Assembly: GCF_000015265.1 (NCBI RefSeq)
Contig: NC_008699.1
Span: forward strand, 372,001-436,000
DNA: 64,000 bases
Direction: 5' to 3'
DNA from: Nocardioides sp. JS614
Lineage (GTDB): Bacteria > Actinomycetota > Actinomycetes > Propionibacteriales > Nocardioidaceae
A model generated the notes under the pieces. The model saw only the letters and a list, made by a program, of their open reading frames with translations. It searched no databases and was not told the origin of the DNA. Position 1 is the stretch's first letter, and every line of letters starts with the position of its first letter. Both the position numbers and the translations under genes were made by a program. Below are positions 54,811 through 62,681 of the stretch, in pieces.

Positions 54811-55096
54811 AGGCCGGCCGCCACCTGGCATCCGGCCGGCGGGGCCCGGATCGTTGCCGCCTGCCGCGCGGGAGACCACGCCTTACGAGGTCGTCGGTTC
54901 GATTCCGACAGGGGCTCCCCGTGGAAGCGCCGCTCACCGGCGGACCCGCCGCTCGAGAGGCGCCCTTCCCGTTCCTGGGGCCGCCGCCTCCCGCGCGCCG
55001 CTCGCGACACCTGTGGCAGGTTTGTCGTATCGCCGTGATGCCGTTCGTGGTGAGGGTGACGGCGGTCGCGAGGACCGCCGGACCTGAGGAGGAGTC

Positions 55097-55459
55097 ATGA
55101 CGCACTACCTGTTGAGCGTGCACGGACCGGCCGAGCGCAACGAGTTCGGCAACTACGACTCCCGTGAGGAGATGGAGGAGGCGTTCGCCGCGACCGGCGC
55201 CTTCAACGACAAGCTCCACGCCGAGGGCTACTGGGTCTTCGCCGGTGGGCTCGAAGCAGCATCGACGGCGACCGTGGTCGACGGCCAGGGGGAGACGCCG
55301 CTGATCACCGACGGGCCCTACCTCGAGACGAAGGAGCTCATCGGCGGCTTCTGGATCATCGACGCCCCCGATCTCGACGTCGCGCTCGACCTGGCGGCCC
55401 AGGGGTCGAAGGCGTGCCGCGGCAAGGTCGAGGTCCGTCCGTTCGAGGGCCTGGCCTGA
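55097..55459 (+). CDS. YCII-related domain protein
   Basis: 120 residues of the YCII/DGPF fold. Features are HYLLSVHGPAERN at the start, the motif LITDGPYLETKELIGGFWIIDAPDLDVAL (DGPF-type) and EVRPFEGLA at the end. Members are small dimeric ferredoxin-like enzymes or sensors often encoded with sigma-70 factors, but none adjoins it here. GAGGAGG precedes the ATG. It lies just outside the right att-like repeat. Confidence 0.88.
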   Translation: MTHYLLSVHGPAERNEFGNYDSREEMEEAFAATGAFNDKLHAEGYWVFAGGLEAASTATVVDGQGETPLITDGPYLETKELIGGFWIIDAPDLDVALDLAAQGSKACRGKVEVRPFEGLA

Positions 55460-55652
55460 CGAGGCGCCGGGCTGCGCCGTACCCGCGCACGACGTCGGAA
55501 CCGCCCCCGCCTTCGTGTGTCGGGTTGCCTGAACACGATTCTGTTACTCATCGGTTGCAGGGCGGGCGGACACTGTAACGTTCGCCTTGTAGATGGCTCG
55601 GTCCCTGGCGACAGTCGGCGCCCGGCTCGACGTGCCACGCCGAGGAGGCGTC

Positions 55653-56579
55653 ATGCGCAAGATCCTGCCCGCTCTGCTCATCGTGGTGGGCACCTTCTTC
55701 CTGGTGGTGGCGATCGTCGCCCTCACCTGGGTGCCCGGACAGGTCGAGCGGACGCCGCTCGACACCGACAACGTCACCGACCTGTCCGGCACGGCCGGCG
55801 TGTTCTCCGGCGGAGACGCCCTCGACGAGGGGCCGGTCAAGGCGTGGAGCACCAATGCCGTCGACTCCGAGGCGTCCGACGACGACAACGTGGTGTTCAA
55901 CACCTCGCTGTGCCTGGTGCACGACGAGGGCGGCATCGACGGCTGCGTCGACGCGGACGACCCCCAGGGCCGGCTGATCAGCGCCGAAACGACCCTGTTC
56001 GTCACCGATCGGCACACCGCGATGACGGTGGACAACGACGGGTACCTGCCCGAGACCGCCCCGCAGCTCGAGGGCCTGCAGAACAAGTGGCCGTTCGACG
56101 CCCAGAAGAAGGCCTACCCGGTCTGGGACGACATCATCGCCGGCACCGTCGAGGCGGAGTACCTGGGCGAGGACGAGATCGACGGCCTGAAGGTCTACAA
56201 GTACGAGTACCACGCCACCGCCGATTCGGTCGTGGTGGCCGGCGACATCACCGGCACGTACGACGCGACGTACACGTTCTACATCGAGCCGCGGACCGGT
56301 TCGATCATCAAGCAGGTCGTCCACCAGGAGCGGGTCGCCGACAACGGGACGCCGCTGCTGGAGCTCGACCTGGCATTCACCGACGAGCAGGTCCAGAAGA
56401 ACGTCGACGACGCCAACGAAGCGATCTCGACGCTGCGCCTGCTCGAGGACATCGTCCCGATCGTCGGACTCGCCGCCGGGATCCCCCTCATCCTGCTCGG
56501 GCTGGCGCTGCTGCTCCTCGCCCGCCGCCGGCGCACGGCGGCTCCCGCGGACCAGCCGAAGGCCACGGCCGGGGCCTGA
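55653..56579 (+). CDS. DUF3068 membrane protein (porin PorA family-like)
   Basis: 308 residues. One hydrophobic helix at the N-terminus (LPALLIVVGTFFLVVAIVALTW), a large extracytoplasmic beta-rich domain (VPGQVERTPLDTDNVTDLSGTA and YEYHATADSVVVAGDITGTYDAT), and a C-terminal helix with an RRRR anchor (LILLGLALLLLARRRR). This is the DUF3068 layout of actinobacteria. Function unknown. GAGGAGG precedes the ATG at 55653; an upstream ATG at 55593 would prepend a segment unlike the family. Confidence 0.85.
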   Translation: MRKILPALLIVVGTFFLVVAIVALTWVPGQVERTPLDTDNVTDLSGTAGVFSGGDALDEGPVKAWSTNAVDSEASDDDNVVFNTSLCLVHDEGGIDGCVDADDPQGRLISAETTLFVTDRHTAMTVDNDGYLPETAPQLEGLQNKWPFDAQKKAYPVWDDIIAGTVEAEYLGEDEIDGLKVYKYEYHATADSVVVAGDITGTYDATYTFYIEPRTGSIIKQVVHQERVADNGTPLLELDLAFTDEQVQKNVDDANEAISTLRLLEDIVPIVGLAAGIPLILLGLALLLLARRRRTAAPADQPKATAGA

Positions 56580-56635
56580 CCTCGCCGGTCGCCTGCCGTC
56601 GGCGGACGGGCGGCGCGGACTACGTGCGCGGAACC

Positions 56636-57280
56636 TCAGCGTCCAGTGTTGAAGATCGTGTTCAGTCGGGCGACCTCGGCGGCCGGGAGATAGCGGGCTC
56701 CGCCTATCTGGCGCAGTAGGAACGTCACCTGCGCGGTGTACTCGAGCCGTTCCATGGCGAGGTACGCCTGCTCCAGGTCCGTGCCCCAGGTGAGGGCGCC
56801 GTGGTGCTCCAGCAGGCAGGCACGGTGCGACAGGACGAACGGCTCGATGGAGTCCGGCACGGCGTCCGTGGACGGCGTGGCGTAGGACGCCAGGGGGACC
56901 TCGGGCATCGCCACGACGGTCTCGGGCATCATCGGTCCGTAGAGCCCTTCGCCCTTGATCGCCCACACGGTCGAGTACATCGGGTGGGCATGGACGACCG
57001 CGTGCACCTGCGGGTCCACGGCGTAGACCCGCAGGTGCATCCGGATCTCCGAGGACGGCCGGACGTCGCCGCCCCCGAGGAGCTGCCCGGTGCCGTCGAC
57101 GACGGGCAGGTCCTCGGGCCGCAGCGTGCCCTTGCTCACTCCTGTCGGTGTGCACAGGAAGCTGTCGGGGTCGACGCGCACGGAGATGTTGCCGTCGTTG
57201 GCGGCAACCATCCCGCGCTGCCAGAGCCGCCGTCCCACCTCGCAGACGGCCGCGCGGGCGTCGGCCTCGGACACGTGCAC
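56636..57280 (-). CDS. Class II aldolase (fuculose/rhamnulose-1-phosphate aldolase-like)
   Basis: 214 residues, class II aldolase/adducin fold: GMVAANDGNISVRVDPDSFLCTPTGVSKG, the zinc pair HAHP in AVVHAHPMYSTVW, and the third histidine in ACLLEHHGALTWG. It should split a ketose 1-phosphate into DHAP and an aldehyde. It is the last gene of a four-gene minus-strand unit, six bases after lsrF. With an MtnA-family isomerase in the cluster, 5-deoxyribulose 1-phosphate or a similar 5-substituted ribulose 1-phosphate is the favoured substrate (inference). GTG at 57280 is the start; GTG at 57274 is possible. Confidence 0.85.
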   Translation of the reverse strand: MHVSEADARAAVCEVGRRLWQRGMVAANDGNISVRVDPDSFLCTPTGVSKGTLRPEDLPVVDGTGQLLGGGDVRPSSEIRMHLRVYAVDPQVHAVVHAHPMYSTVWAIKGEGLYGPMMPETVVAMPEVPLASYATPSTDAVPDSIEPFVLSHRACLLEHHGALTWGTDLEQAYLAMERLEYTAQVTFLLRQIGGARYLPAAEVARLNTIFNTGR

Positions 57281-57286
57281 CTCGGA

Positions 57287-58168
57287 TCAGTCCTCCGCGC
57301 CGTGGGAGAGGTCACGGTAGAGCTCGGCCGCCTTCTCGGGCGACCACTCGTCGTGGACGACGGAGCGCACGGCCTGGAGCATGGCGTGGGGGTCTCGACG
57401 CTGGAAGATGTTGCGACCCATGTCCACCCCGGCCGCGCCTTCGTCGACCGCCTTGCGCGCCATGTTCAAGGCGTCGAGCACGGGCAGCTTCTTGCCACCG
57501 GCCATGATGATCGGTACCGGGCACGCAGCGGTGACCTGTGCGAAGTCCTCGCAGTAGTACGTCTTGACGAGCTGGGCGCCGAGCTCCGCGATGATCCGGG
57601 TGGCGAGGCCGAGGTAGCGCGCGTCTCGCACCATGTCCCGGCCGACCGCGGTCACGCCGAGGACGGGGACGCCCGCCCCCAGCCCAGCGTCGACGAGCTG
57701 GGTCAGGTTGTGGATGGATTGGGTCTCGTGGTCGCTGCCGATGAACACCTGGACCGCCACGGCCGCGGCATCCATGCGCACGGCGTCGGTGATGTCCATC
57801 GCGATGCGCTCGTCGGACAGGTCGTTGAGGATGGAGGGGCCGCCGGACGCCCGGACGACGAGAGCGTTGTCGCAGCTGGCCGGGATGACCGAGCGGATGA
57901 TGCCTCGCGTGGCCATGAGCGCGTCCGCGTACGGCGCGAGCGGCACGATGTTCAGGTCGACACGCTCGAGCCCGCTGGTGGGACCTTGGAAGTACCCGTG
58001 GTCGAAGGCGAGCATGACGGTGCGTCCGTCGGCGCCGAAGATGCGCGAGAGGCGGTGGCGCATGCCGAAGTCGAGCTGGCTGGCGCCCTTGATGTGGAAT
58101 CCCTCCACCTGCTGGGGGCGGTCGAGGCCGAAGTCCTTGGCGGCGAGGTTGCCCTCGAGGTCAGCCAT
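57287..58168 (-). CDS. lsrF: LsrF-like 3-hydroxy-5-phosphonooxypentane-2,4-dione thiolase
   Basis: 293 residues, a class I aldolase fold that closely follows E. coli LsrF from end to end (LDFGMRHRLSRIF, MLAFDHGYFQGPTSGLERVD, GGKKLPVLDALNMA, GVDMGRNIFQ). The two catalytic residues are present: H57 in FDHGYF and the Schiff-base-position K202 in LVKTYY. LsrF in AI-2 breakdown transfers the acetyl part of 3-hydroxy-2,4-pentanedione 5-phosphate to CoA, giving DHAP and acetyl-CoA. No LsrG-like gene is seen, and the transporter and kinase are cut off, so AI-2 is not proven as the substrate. A purine-rich AAAGGA site precedes the ATG. Confidence 0.88.
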   Translation of the reverse strand: MADLEGNLAAKDFGLDRPQQVEGFHIKGASQLDFGMRHRLSRIFGADGRTVMLAFDHGYFQGPTSGLERVDLNIVPLAPYADALMATRGIIRSVIPASCDNALVVRASGGPSILNDLSDERIAMDITDAVRMDAAAVAVQVFIGSDHETQSIHNLTQLVDAGLGAGVPVLGVTAVGRDMVRDARYLGLATRIIAELGAQLVKTYYCEDFAQVTAACPVPIIMAGGKKLPVLDALNMARKAVDEGAAGVDMGRNIFQRRDPHAMLQAVRSVVHDEWSPEKAAELYRDLSHGAED

Positions 58169-58196
58169 GGTTGAGTCCTTTCGTTGGCTTTCGTTG

Positions 58197-58586
58197 TCAG
58201 AGTGCTGGCGTCTCCGGCACGTGCGGAGCCGGTTGCCCCGGTGTCCAGGGCAGGTTCACGGTGTCGCCGGGACTGGCCGGCGACTTGACGAAGACCATGC
58301 GGAACGGCGCGTCGGTCTCGTTGACGAAGTAGTGCATCTCGCCGGGGGAGCAGCGGTACACGTCGCCGACACCGAGGAGGTAGCGCCGCTCGCAGCCGAC
58401 CCACAGCGTCGCGGACCCCTCCAGCACGATGAACGACTCGTCGCAGAAGTGATGGATGTGGTTGGTCATGTCGTCGCCGGGCCGCAGCCGCAGGACTCCG
58501 ATCTCGCTGGACGGGTCCCGGATGACGTAGGCCGGCCCGTGGTCGCCGAAGCGGTACTCGAGATCGTTGGTGGATCCGGATTTCAT
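58197..58586 (-). CDS. Cupin-domain protein
   Basis: 129 residues, single cupin barrel. The first motif is HIHHFCDESFIVLEGSATLWVG with a metal-binding His pair and Glu, the second PGEMHYFVNETDAPFRMVFV. It could be a metal-dependent isomerase or epimerase, or oxygenase, acting on the phosphorylated ketose or dione of the pathway; it takes the place LsrG (a different fold) has in the AI-2 route. It lies 28 bases upstream of lsrF and 37 bases after the bifunctional gene in the same transcript. Confidence 0.8.
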   Translation of the reverse strand: MKSGSTNDLEYRFGDHGPAYVIRDPSSEIGVLRLRPGDDMTNHIHHFCDESFIVLEGSATLWVGCERRYLLGVGDVYRCSPGEMHYFVNETDAPFRMVFVKSPASPGDTVNLPWTPGQPAPHVPETPAL

Positions 58587-58623
58587 GTGTCCTCGCTCAT
58601 GTGTGCGGTGGGCGGTGGCCGGT

Positions 58624-60591
58624 TCAGATGACCCGCTCGTTGCCGCCGTCGATGGGAATCTGGGCGCCGGTCGTGGCGGCGAAGGCGGGACCCGCCAGGG
58701 TGACGGCCAGGTCCCCGACCGCCTTGCTCGTGACCTCCGTGGAGAGGAGATTGCGACGCTTGTACTGCTCGACCGTCATGCCGTAGTGCTCGGCTCGCGC
58801 CTCGAGCAGCTCCGGTGTCCACAGGCCCGTGTCGAACACGGCGTCGGGGTGGATCATGTTGACGCGGATGCCATGGGGGGCCCACTCGAGGGCCGCGACC
58901 CGGGTCAGCTGGGTCACCGCTGCCTTGGACGCGGAGTAGGCCGCGGCGCCAGGGCCCGGGGCGGCGACGTTCTTCGACGCGATCAGCACGACGCGGCCGT
59001 AAGGGGTGCCTGCGGCGAGGAACGGGTGGATCTGTCCGTAGAGGTCCGCGACCGCGTCGACGTTCACCGCCATCGCCCGGCGCCAGGCCTGCATCGACAT
59101 CTCGCCGAGGTTGGCGCTGGTGGGGAAGATGCCCGCCGCGACGACGAGGATGTCCACCCCACCGAAGGCCTCCACCCCGCGCTGGATGGCCTCGGTCACC
59201 GCAGCGGAGTCGGTGACGTCGACGGCGAGCCCGAGCCACTCCGGTGAGGAGATCGCGTCGCGTACCGATGGGCTGACGTCCCAGCCCACCACGCTGGCGC
59301 CCGACTCCAGCAGGCTGACCGCGCACGCGTGCCCGATGCCCGAGGCCGCGCCGGTCACGACCGCCACCTGGCCGGAGAGCGGGCGATGGCTGTCCTTGCG
59401 GGAGAGCTTCGCCTGCTGCAGCGACCAGTACTCGAGGTCGAAGACGTGCTCCTCCTCGACCGGCCGGTAGCCGCCGAGGGCCTCGGCCAGCTCGATCGCG
59501 CCGAGGGTGTGCCGGTAGATGTCCGCGGTTCGCGCCGCCTCGCCTGCCGTTCGTCCCGCGGTGAGCATGCCGAGGGTGCGATCGAGCACCACCCGGGGCG
59601 CCCCATCGAGCCGCAGCAGGGTGCGGCCGCGGCGCGTGGCGTGCCGGGTGAAGTAGTCGTCCTCGGCCCGGACGAAGGCGTCCAGATCGGTGCCGATCAT
59701 CGGGCTGTGCTTGGTCCAGATGACGTGGTCGGGGGTGAGCGGCCCGCGCTGAGCGGCCGCGAGCAGGCGGTCGTCCCCGACGAAGGACGCAACCTCGTTG
59801 TCGCGGTGGGAGGTGACCACCATCGGGTGCCCGGCGGCCCGGCTCAGGGACTGCCGCAGCCGGGCCACGGCCAGCGGGTCTGCAGGCGGCAGGGGCGCAG
59901 CCGGCTGCGACTGGCCGCGCGTCGAGGATGCGCGCAGGAGGCCGGCCACGTCCGTGACCAGATCGACGTGGTGCTGGTACGCCTCGTCCGGCGTGGAGCC
60001 GACGGTGAACAGGCCGTGCCCCAGCACGACGACGCCCTGGGTGTGGTTGCCGCCCTCCCGGCTCCAGGCGGCCGCGCAGGCGGCCACCAGGTCTGGTCCC
60101 GGCATGGCGTAGTCCACCAGGATCACGCGATCCCCGAAGAGGTCGGCGAGCCGCTCGCGGCCATCGGGTGTGTTGGCGACCGCGAGCAACGCGTCGGCGT
60201 GTGAGTGGATGACGGCCGGTCGGGGCAGCAGCGCGTGCAGCAGGGTCTCCACCGAGGGATCCGGTGCCGCCGCGTCGAGCAGCGCACAGCGCAGCTCGTT
60301 GATGAGCAGGTCGTCGGGAACGACGACGGGCGGCAGGATCTCGCGCAGGCGTGCCAGCCGGAGCGGTGCGAAGCCGGCCGCGTCGATCGAGGCGAGGTCG
60401 TGTCCGCTCGCCTTGACGAAGAGGGTGTCCACGGTCGACCCGGTCAGGTCGGTGGTCGTGGCCTTCAGGCTCGTGTTCCCGCCGCCGTGAAGGACGAGCG
60501 CGGGGTCGGCACCCAGGAGCCGGGACACCCTGACGAGATCGGTCAGAGCGGCCGACGCCGCCGGGGACATCGCGAATGGCACACCGGACAA
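58624..60591 (-). CDS. Bifunctional class II aldolase / short-chain dehydrogenase (RhaEW-like)
   Basis: 655 residues. The N-terminal half (to about 385) is a class II aldolase of the rhamnulose-1-phosphate type (LVLHGGGNTSLKAT, VIHSHADALLAV, GVVVLGHGLFTVG). The C-terminal half is an SDR with T413-GAASGIG for NAD(P) binding and the catalytic Y552-SAS-K556. This fusion is known in deoxysugar catabolism, where aldol cleavage yields DHAP and lactaldehyde and the SDR acts on the latter. In this cluster the SDR could alternatively oxidise a ketose phosphate hydroxyl. The ATG at 60591 lies downstream of an operator-promoter unit; a second ATG (MSPAAS) is seven residues in. Confidence 0.86.
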   Translation of the reverse strand: MSGVPFAMSPAASAALTDLVRVSRLLGADPALVLHGGGNTSLKATTTDLTGSTVDTLFVKASGHDLASIDAAGFAPLRLARLREILPPVVVPDDLLINELRCALLDAAAPDPSVETLLHALLPRPAVIHSHADALLAVANTPDGRERLADLFGDRVILVDYAMPGPDLVAACAAAWSREGGNHTQGVVVLGHGLFTVGSTPDEAYQHHVDLVTDVAGLLRASSTRGQSQPAAPLPPADPLAVARLRQSLSRAAGHPMVVTSHRDNEVASFVGDDRLLAAAQRGPLTPDHVIWTKHSPMIGTDLDAFVRAEDDYFTRHATRRGRTLLRLDGAPRVVLDRTLGMLTAGRTAGEAARTADIYRHTLGAIELAEALGGYRPVEEEHVFDLEYWSLQQAKLSRKDSHRPLSGQVAVVTGAASGIGHACAVSLLESGASVVGWDVSPSVRDAISSPEWLGLAVDVTDSAAVTEAIQRGVEAFGGVDILVVAAGIFPTSANLGEMSMQAWRRAMAVNVDAVADLYGQIHPFLAAGTPYGRVVLIASKNVAAPGPGAAAYSASKAAVTQLTRVAALEWAPHGIRVNMIHPDAVFDTGLWTPELLEARAEHYGMTVEQYKRRNLLSTEVTSKAVGDLAVTLAGPAFAATTGAQIPIDGGNERVI

Positions 60592-60611
60592 CTTCCCACA
60601 CCTGCTTCCAA

Positions 60612-60650
60612 GTTGTAAGACAACCTAGAGATGAGTTGCCAGGTCGTCAA
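60612..60650 (-). promoter_or_regulatory. Promoter and GntR operator of the aldolase/SDR-cupin-lsrF operon
   Basis: On the minus strand TTGACG (60650-60645), a 17-base spacer and TAGGTT (60627-60622) form a promoter. The palindrome GTTGT-CTT-ACAAC (60624-60612) begins inside the -10 box. The same palindrome is found at the divergent promoter at 61561. Binding of the GntR protein would block RNA polymerase. Confidence 0.78.
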
Positions 60651-60726
60651 GTGGAGACGCCATGATCGCCCGGCCCGTGACGCACCTGCGGCACGCCACC
60701 GGCCCGGCGCGGGGGCCGCGCTCGCG

Positions 60727-61446
60727 TCAGCGGTGGTTGCGGAAGATCGTGAAGGAGTAGCGGCCCTCGATGAAGTAGGTGCGCGAGTAGAGGATCAACC
60801 GGTCGTCACCGGCGTAGTGCAGCTGGTTCAGCAGCACGAAGAGATCGTGGGCCTTCGCCTCATCGCCCCACCCCACGTGGTCGGAGTGCACCGCATGCAC
60901 CTCCGCGACCCCGTGGTCGGGCTCGATCCGGAGCACACCGCGCAGGAATGCGAACAGGGACCCCTCCAGCGTCTGGATGTCGAATCCGTCCGGGAGCAGC
61001 GTTGCGGGGAGGAGGTCGTAGGAGTACGCGACCACCTCGCCGTCGGCCAGGAGCTTGCGTCGCAGCTCGAGGACCTCGGTATCACCCGATACCCCCATGA
61101 ATGCGGCCTCTTCGGGAAGCACCGGTCGCAGCAGCCGGGTCGCGTACACCATGCCCGGGACCTTCCCGGTGGCGCGGATCGAGTCCGTGATCGAGTCCAT
61201 TCCCTCCAGCCCGGCGCGGACCGCCGGCTGCTCGACCACGAACGTCCCGACGCCGTGCTGGGTCTGCACCAGCCCCAGCGCCTCGAGCTCGCGCAACGCG
61301 GCGCGGACGGTCGGGCGTGACACGCCGAAGTTCTCGCTGAGCTGGGCCTCGGTAGGCAGTCTCGAACCAGGGCCGTAGGTCCCCGCGGACAGGTCGCCGC
61401 GGAGGTCCTCGGCGATGCGAGACGCCAGTGTGTTGCGGGTCCTCAT
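60727..61446 (-). CDS. GntR-family regulator, HutC subfamily (UTRA domain)
   Basis: 239 residues. The winged helix (LRGDLSAGTYGPGSRLPTEAQLSENFGVSRPTVRAALRELEALGLVQTQHGVGTFV) is followed by a UTRA effector domain with YSYDLLPATLLPDGFD and a C-terminal strand YSRTYFIEGRYSFTIFRNHR. It lies between the two catabolic transcription units, both of which have a matching GTTGTnnnACAAC operator, so it is the probable repressor of the cluster, relieved by a pathway sugar phosphate. Confidence 0.92.
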   Translation of the reverse strand: MRTRNTLASRIAEDLRGDLSAGTYGPGSRLPTEAQLSENFGVSRPTVRAALRELEALGLVQTQHGVGTFVVEQPAVRAGLEGMDSITDSIRATGKVPGMVYATRLLRPVLPEEAAFMGVSGDTEVLELRRKLLADGEVVAYSYDLLPATLLPDGFDIQTLEGSLFAFLRGVLRIEPDHGVAEVHAVHSDHVGWGDEAKAHDLFVLLNQLHYAGDDRLILYSRTYFIEGRYSFTIFRNHR

Positions 61447-61523
61447 CTTGCTTCTCCATTCACCCCGCGTGTCGCCACGCCGACCCTAGCGGGCGGCGTC
61501 GGCCGTGTGTTCACTCGAATCCG

Positions 61524-61573
61524 TTGACAACTGCCTAAGTCATATCTACTCTCCCAAGCAGTTGTAAAACAAC
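61524..61573 (+). promoter_or_regulatory. Promoter and GntR operator of the isomerase-ABC operon
   Basis: TTGACA (61524-61529), a 17-base spacer and TACTCT (61547-61552) form a promoter. GTTGT-AAA-ACAAC (61561-61573) follows at the expected transcript start, and a GTTGACAAC half-match overlaps the -35 box (61523-61531). The operator differs from the one at 60612 in one base. Confidence 0.8.
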
Positions 61574-61599
61574 CGGCAGTATATCGGGAGGCGAACCAC

Positions 61600-62634
61600 A
61601 TGGTCCTGGCATTGCAATGGCAGGAGGACGCGCAGACGATCCGGCTGCTCGACCAGACCCTTCTGCCCGTCGAGGAGCGCTACCTGGACGTCGACACCGT
61701 CGACGCCCTGGTCGCCGCGATCCAGAGCCTGGCGGTCCGGGGAGCGCCTGCGCTCGGGGCCGTGGGTGCGCTCGGTGTGGTCGTCGCCATGCGGCAGGCC
61801 GAGCGCGAGGGCTGGGATGACGAGCGGCTGCAGGTCGAGGTCGACCGGATCCGACTGGCACGTCCGACGGCCGTGAACCTCGCCTGGGGCGTGGACCAGG
61901 TCCGCGCCGCGATGCCGTCGGGGCCGGAGACGGTGCTGAAGATGGCCAAGGCCGTCGTGGAGGAGGACGAGGCGGCCAACCGGACCCTCTCCCGGCTCGG
62001 TGCCGACTGGATCCTGGGTCGCACCGGCAGGGAACGCGTGCGCGTCGTCACGCACTGCAACACCGGCGCGCTGGCCACCTCGGCCTGGGGGACCGCCTAC
62101 GGGATCATCCACGAGCTCCACGACCGTGGCGCCTTGGAGGTCGTGTACGTCGACGAGACCCGCCCGCTGCTCCAAGGTGCCCGGCTGACCAGCTGGGAGC
62201 TGACGCGGGACGAGATCCCGCATCTGCTCGAGGTGGACGGCGCGGCGTCGAGCACGATCGTGCGCGGCCTCGTGGACGTCGCGATCATCGGCGCGGACCG
62301 GATCACCGCCAACGGCGACACTGCGAACAAGGTCGGCTCGCTGGCCCTGGCCCTGGCCTGCCAACGAGCCGGGATCCCGTTCGTGGTCGCGGCGCCGAGC
62401 TCCACTGTCGACCTGGCGACGGCCCATGGCGACGACATCGCGATCGAGGAGCGGGACGCCGCGGAGGTGCTCAGTCTCGGGGGCCACCCGACGGCGTTGC
62501 CGTCGACCCGGGTCTACAACCCCGCCTTCGACGTGACTCCGCACGACCTGATCAGCGCGATCGTGACGGACCGGGGGGTGGTCGAGCCGGCCGCCCGTCC
62601 CGCCCCGAACCTGCTCGCATCGGTGGCGAGCTGA
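61600..62634 (+). CDS. MtnA-family sugar-1-phosphate isomerase (5-deoxyribose-1-P or methylthioribose-1-P isomerase-like)
   Basis: 344 residues of the MtnA/eIF2B-like isomerase family. The two catalytic residues of B. subtilis MtnA are conserved: C153 in THCNTGALAT and D233 in IIGADRITANGDTANKVGS. SLAVRGAPALGAVGALGV is the N-terminal signature. It converts a 5-substituted ribose 1-phosphate to the ribulose 1-phosphate. No other methionine-salvage gene (mtnB, mtnC, mtnD) is nearby, whereas aldolases and LsrF are, so a role in 5-deoxypentose use (as in the DrdI/DHAP-shunt type clusters) is more likely than methionine salvage. GGGAGG precedes the ATG. Confidence 0.85.
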   Translation: MVLALQWQEDAQTIRLLDQTLLPVEERYLDVDTVDALVAAIQSLAVRGAPALGAVGALGVVVAMRQAEREGWDDERLQVEVDRIRLARPTAVNLAWGVDQVRAAMPSGPETVLKMAKAVVEEDEAANRTLSRLGADWILGRTGRERVRVVTHCNTGALATSAWGTAYGIIHELHDRGALEVVYVDETRPLLQGARLTSWELTRDEIPHLLEVDGAASSTIVRGLVDVAIIGADRITANGDTANKVGSLALALACQRAGIPFVVAAPSSTVDLATAHGDDIAIEERDAAEVLSLGGHPTALPSTRVYNPAFDVTPHDLISAIVTDRGVVEPAARPAPNLLASVAS

Positions 62635-62681
62635 CACATGAGGCAGACCGGAGCCCCGGCTGCACCTACGAGAGGAACCCC

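Larger units (their letters stand above)
53193..54920 (+). mobile_element. Candidate 1.7-kb integrated segment at tRNA-Thr with att-like repeats
   Basis: The 25 bases from the tRNA variable loop through the T-arm (53193-53217, AGGTCGTCGGTTCGATTCCG...) recur exactly at 54888-54912, followed by GGCTCC, which matches the tRNA 3' end with one base lost. The second copy has no 5' half of a tRNA. This is the pattern left by integration of an element into a tRNA 3' end (attL and attR). Only two genes are enclosed and no integrase, so it is either a remnant or a cassette moved in trans. Right after the tRNA a 15-bp tandem copy of its end (53226-53240) suggests a second event. Confidence 0.6.

Noticed and set aside
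54870..54920. A second tRNA gene
   Set aside because: Only the T-arm and 3' end of a tRNA are present. The 5' acceptor strand, D-arm and a pairing anticodon stem are missing, so it is read as an att-like remnant.
55555..55581. Promoter TTGCAG-n15-TAACGT upstream of the DUF3068 gene
   Set aside because: The spacer is too short and the match weak, so it is not listed as a feature.
61600..62634. MtnA of methionine salvage
   Set aside because: The catalytic residues fit, but no mtnB, mtnC, mtnD or mtnK homologue is nearby and the regulated partners are aldolases and LsrF, so a 5-deoxypentose role is favoured.
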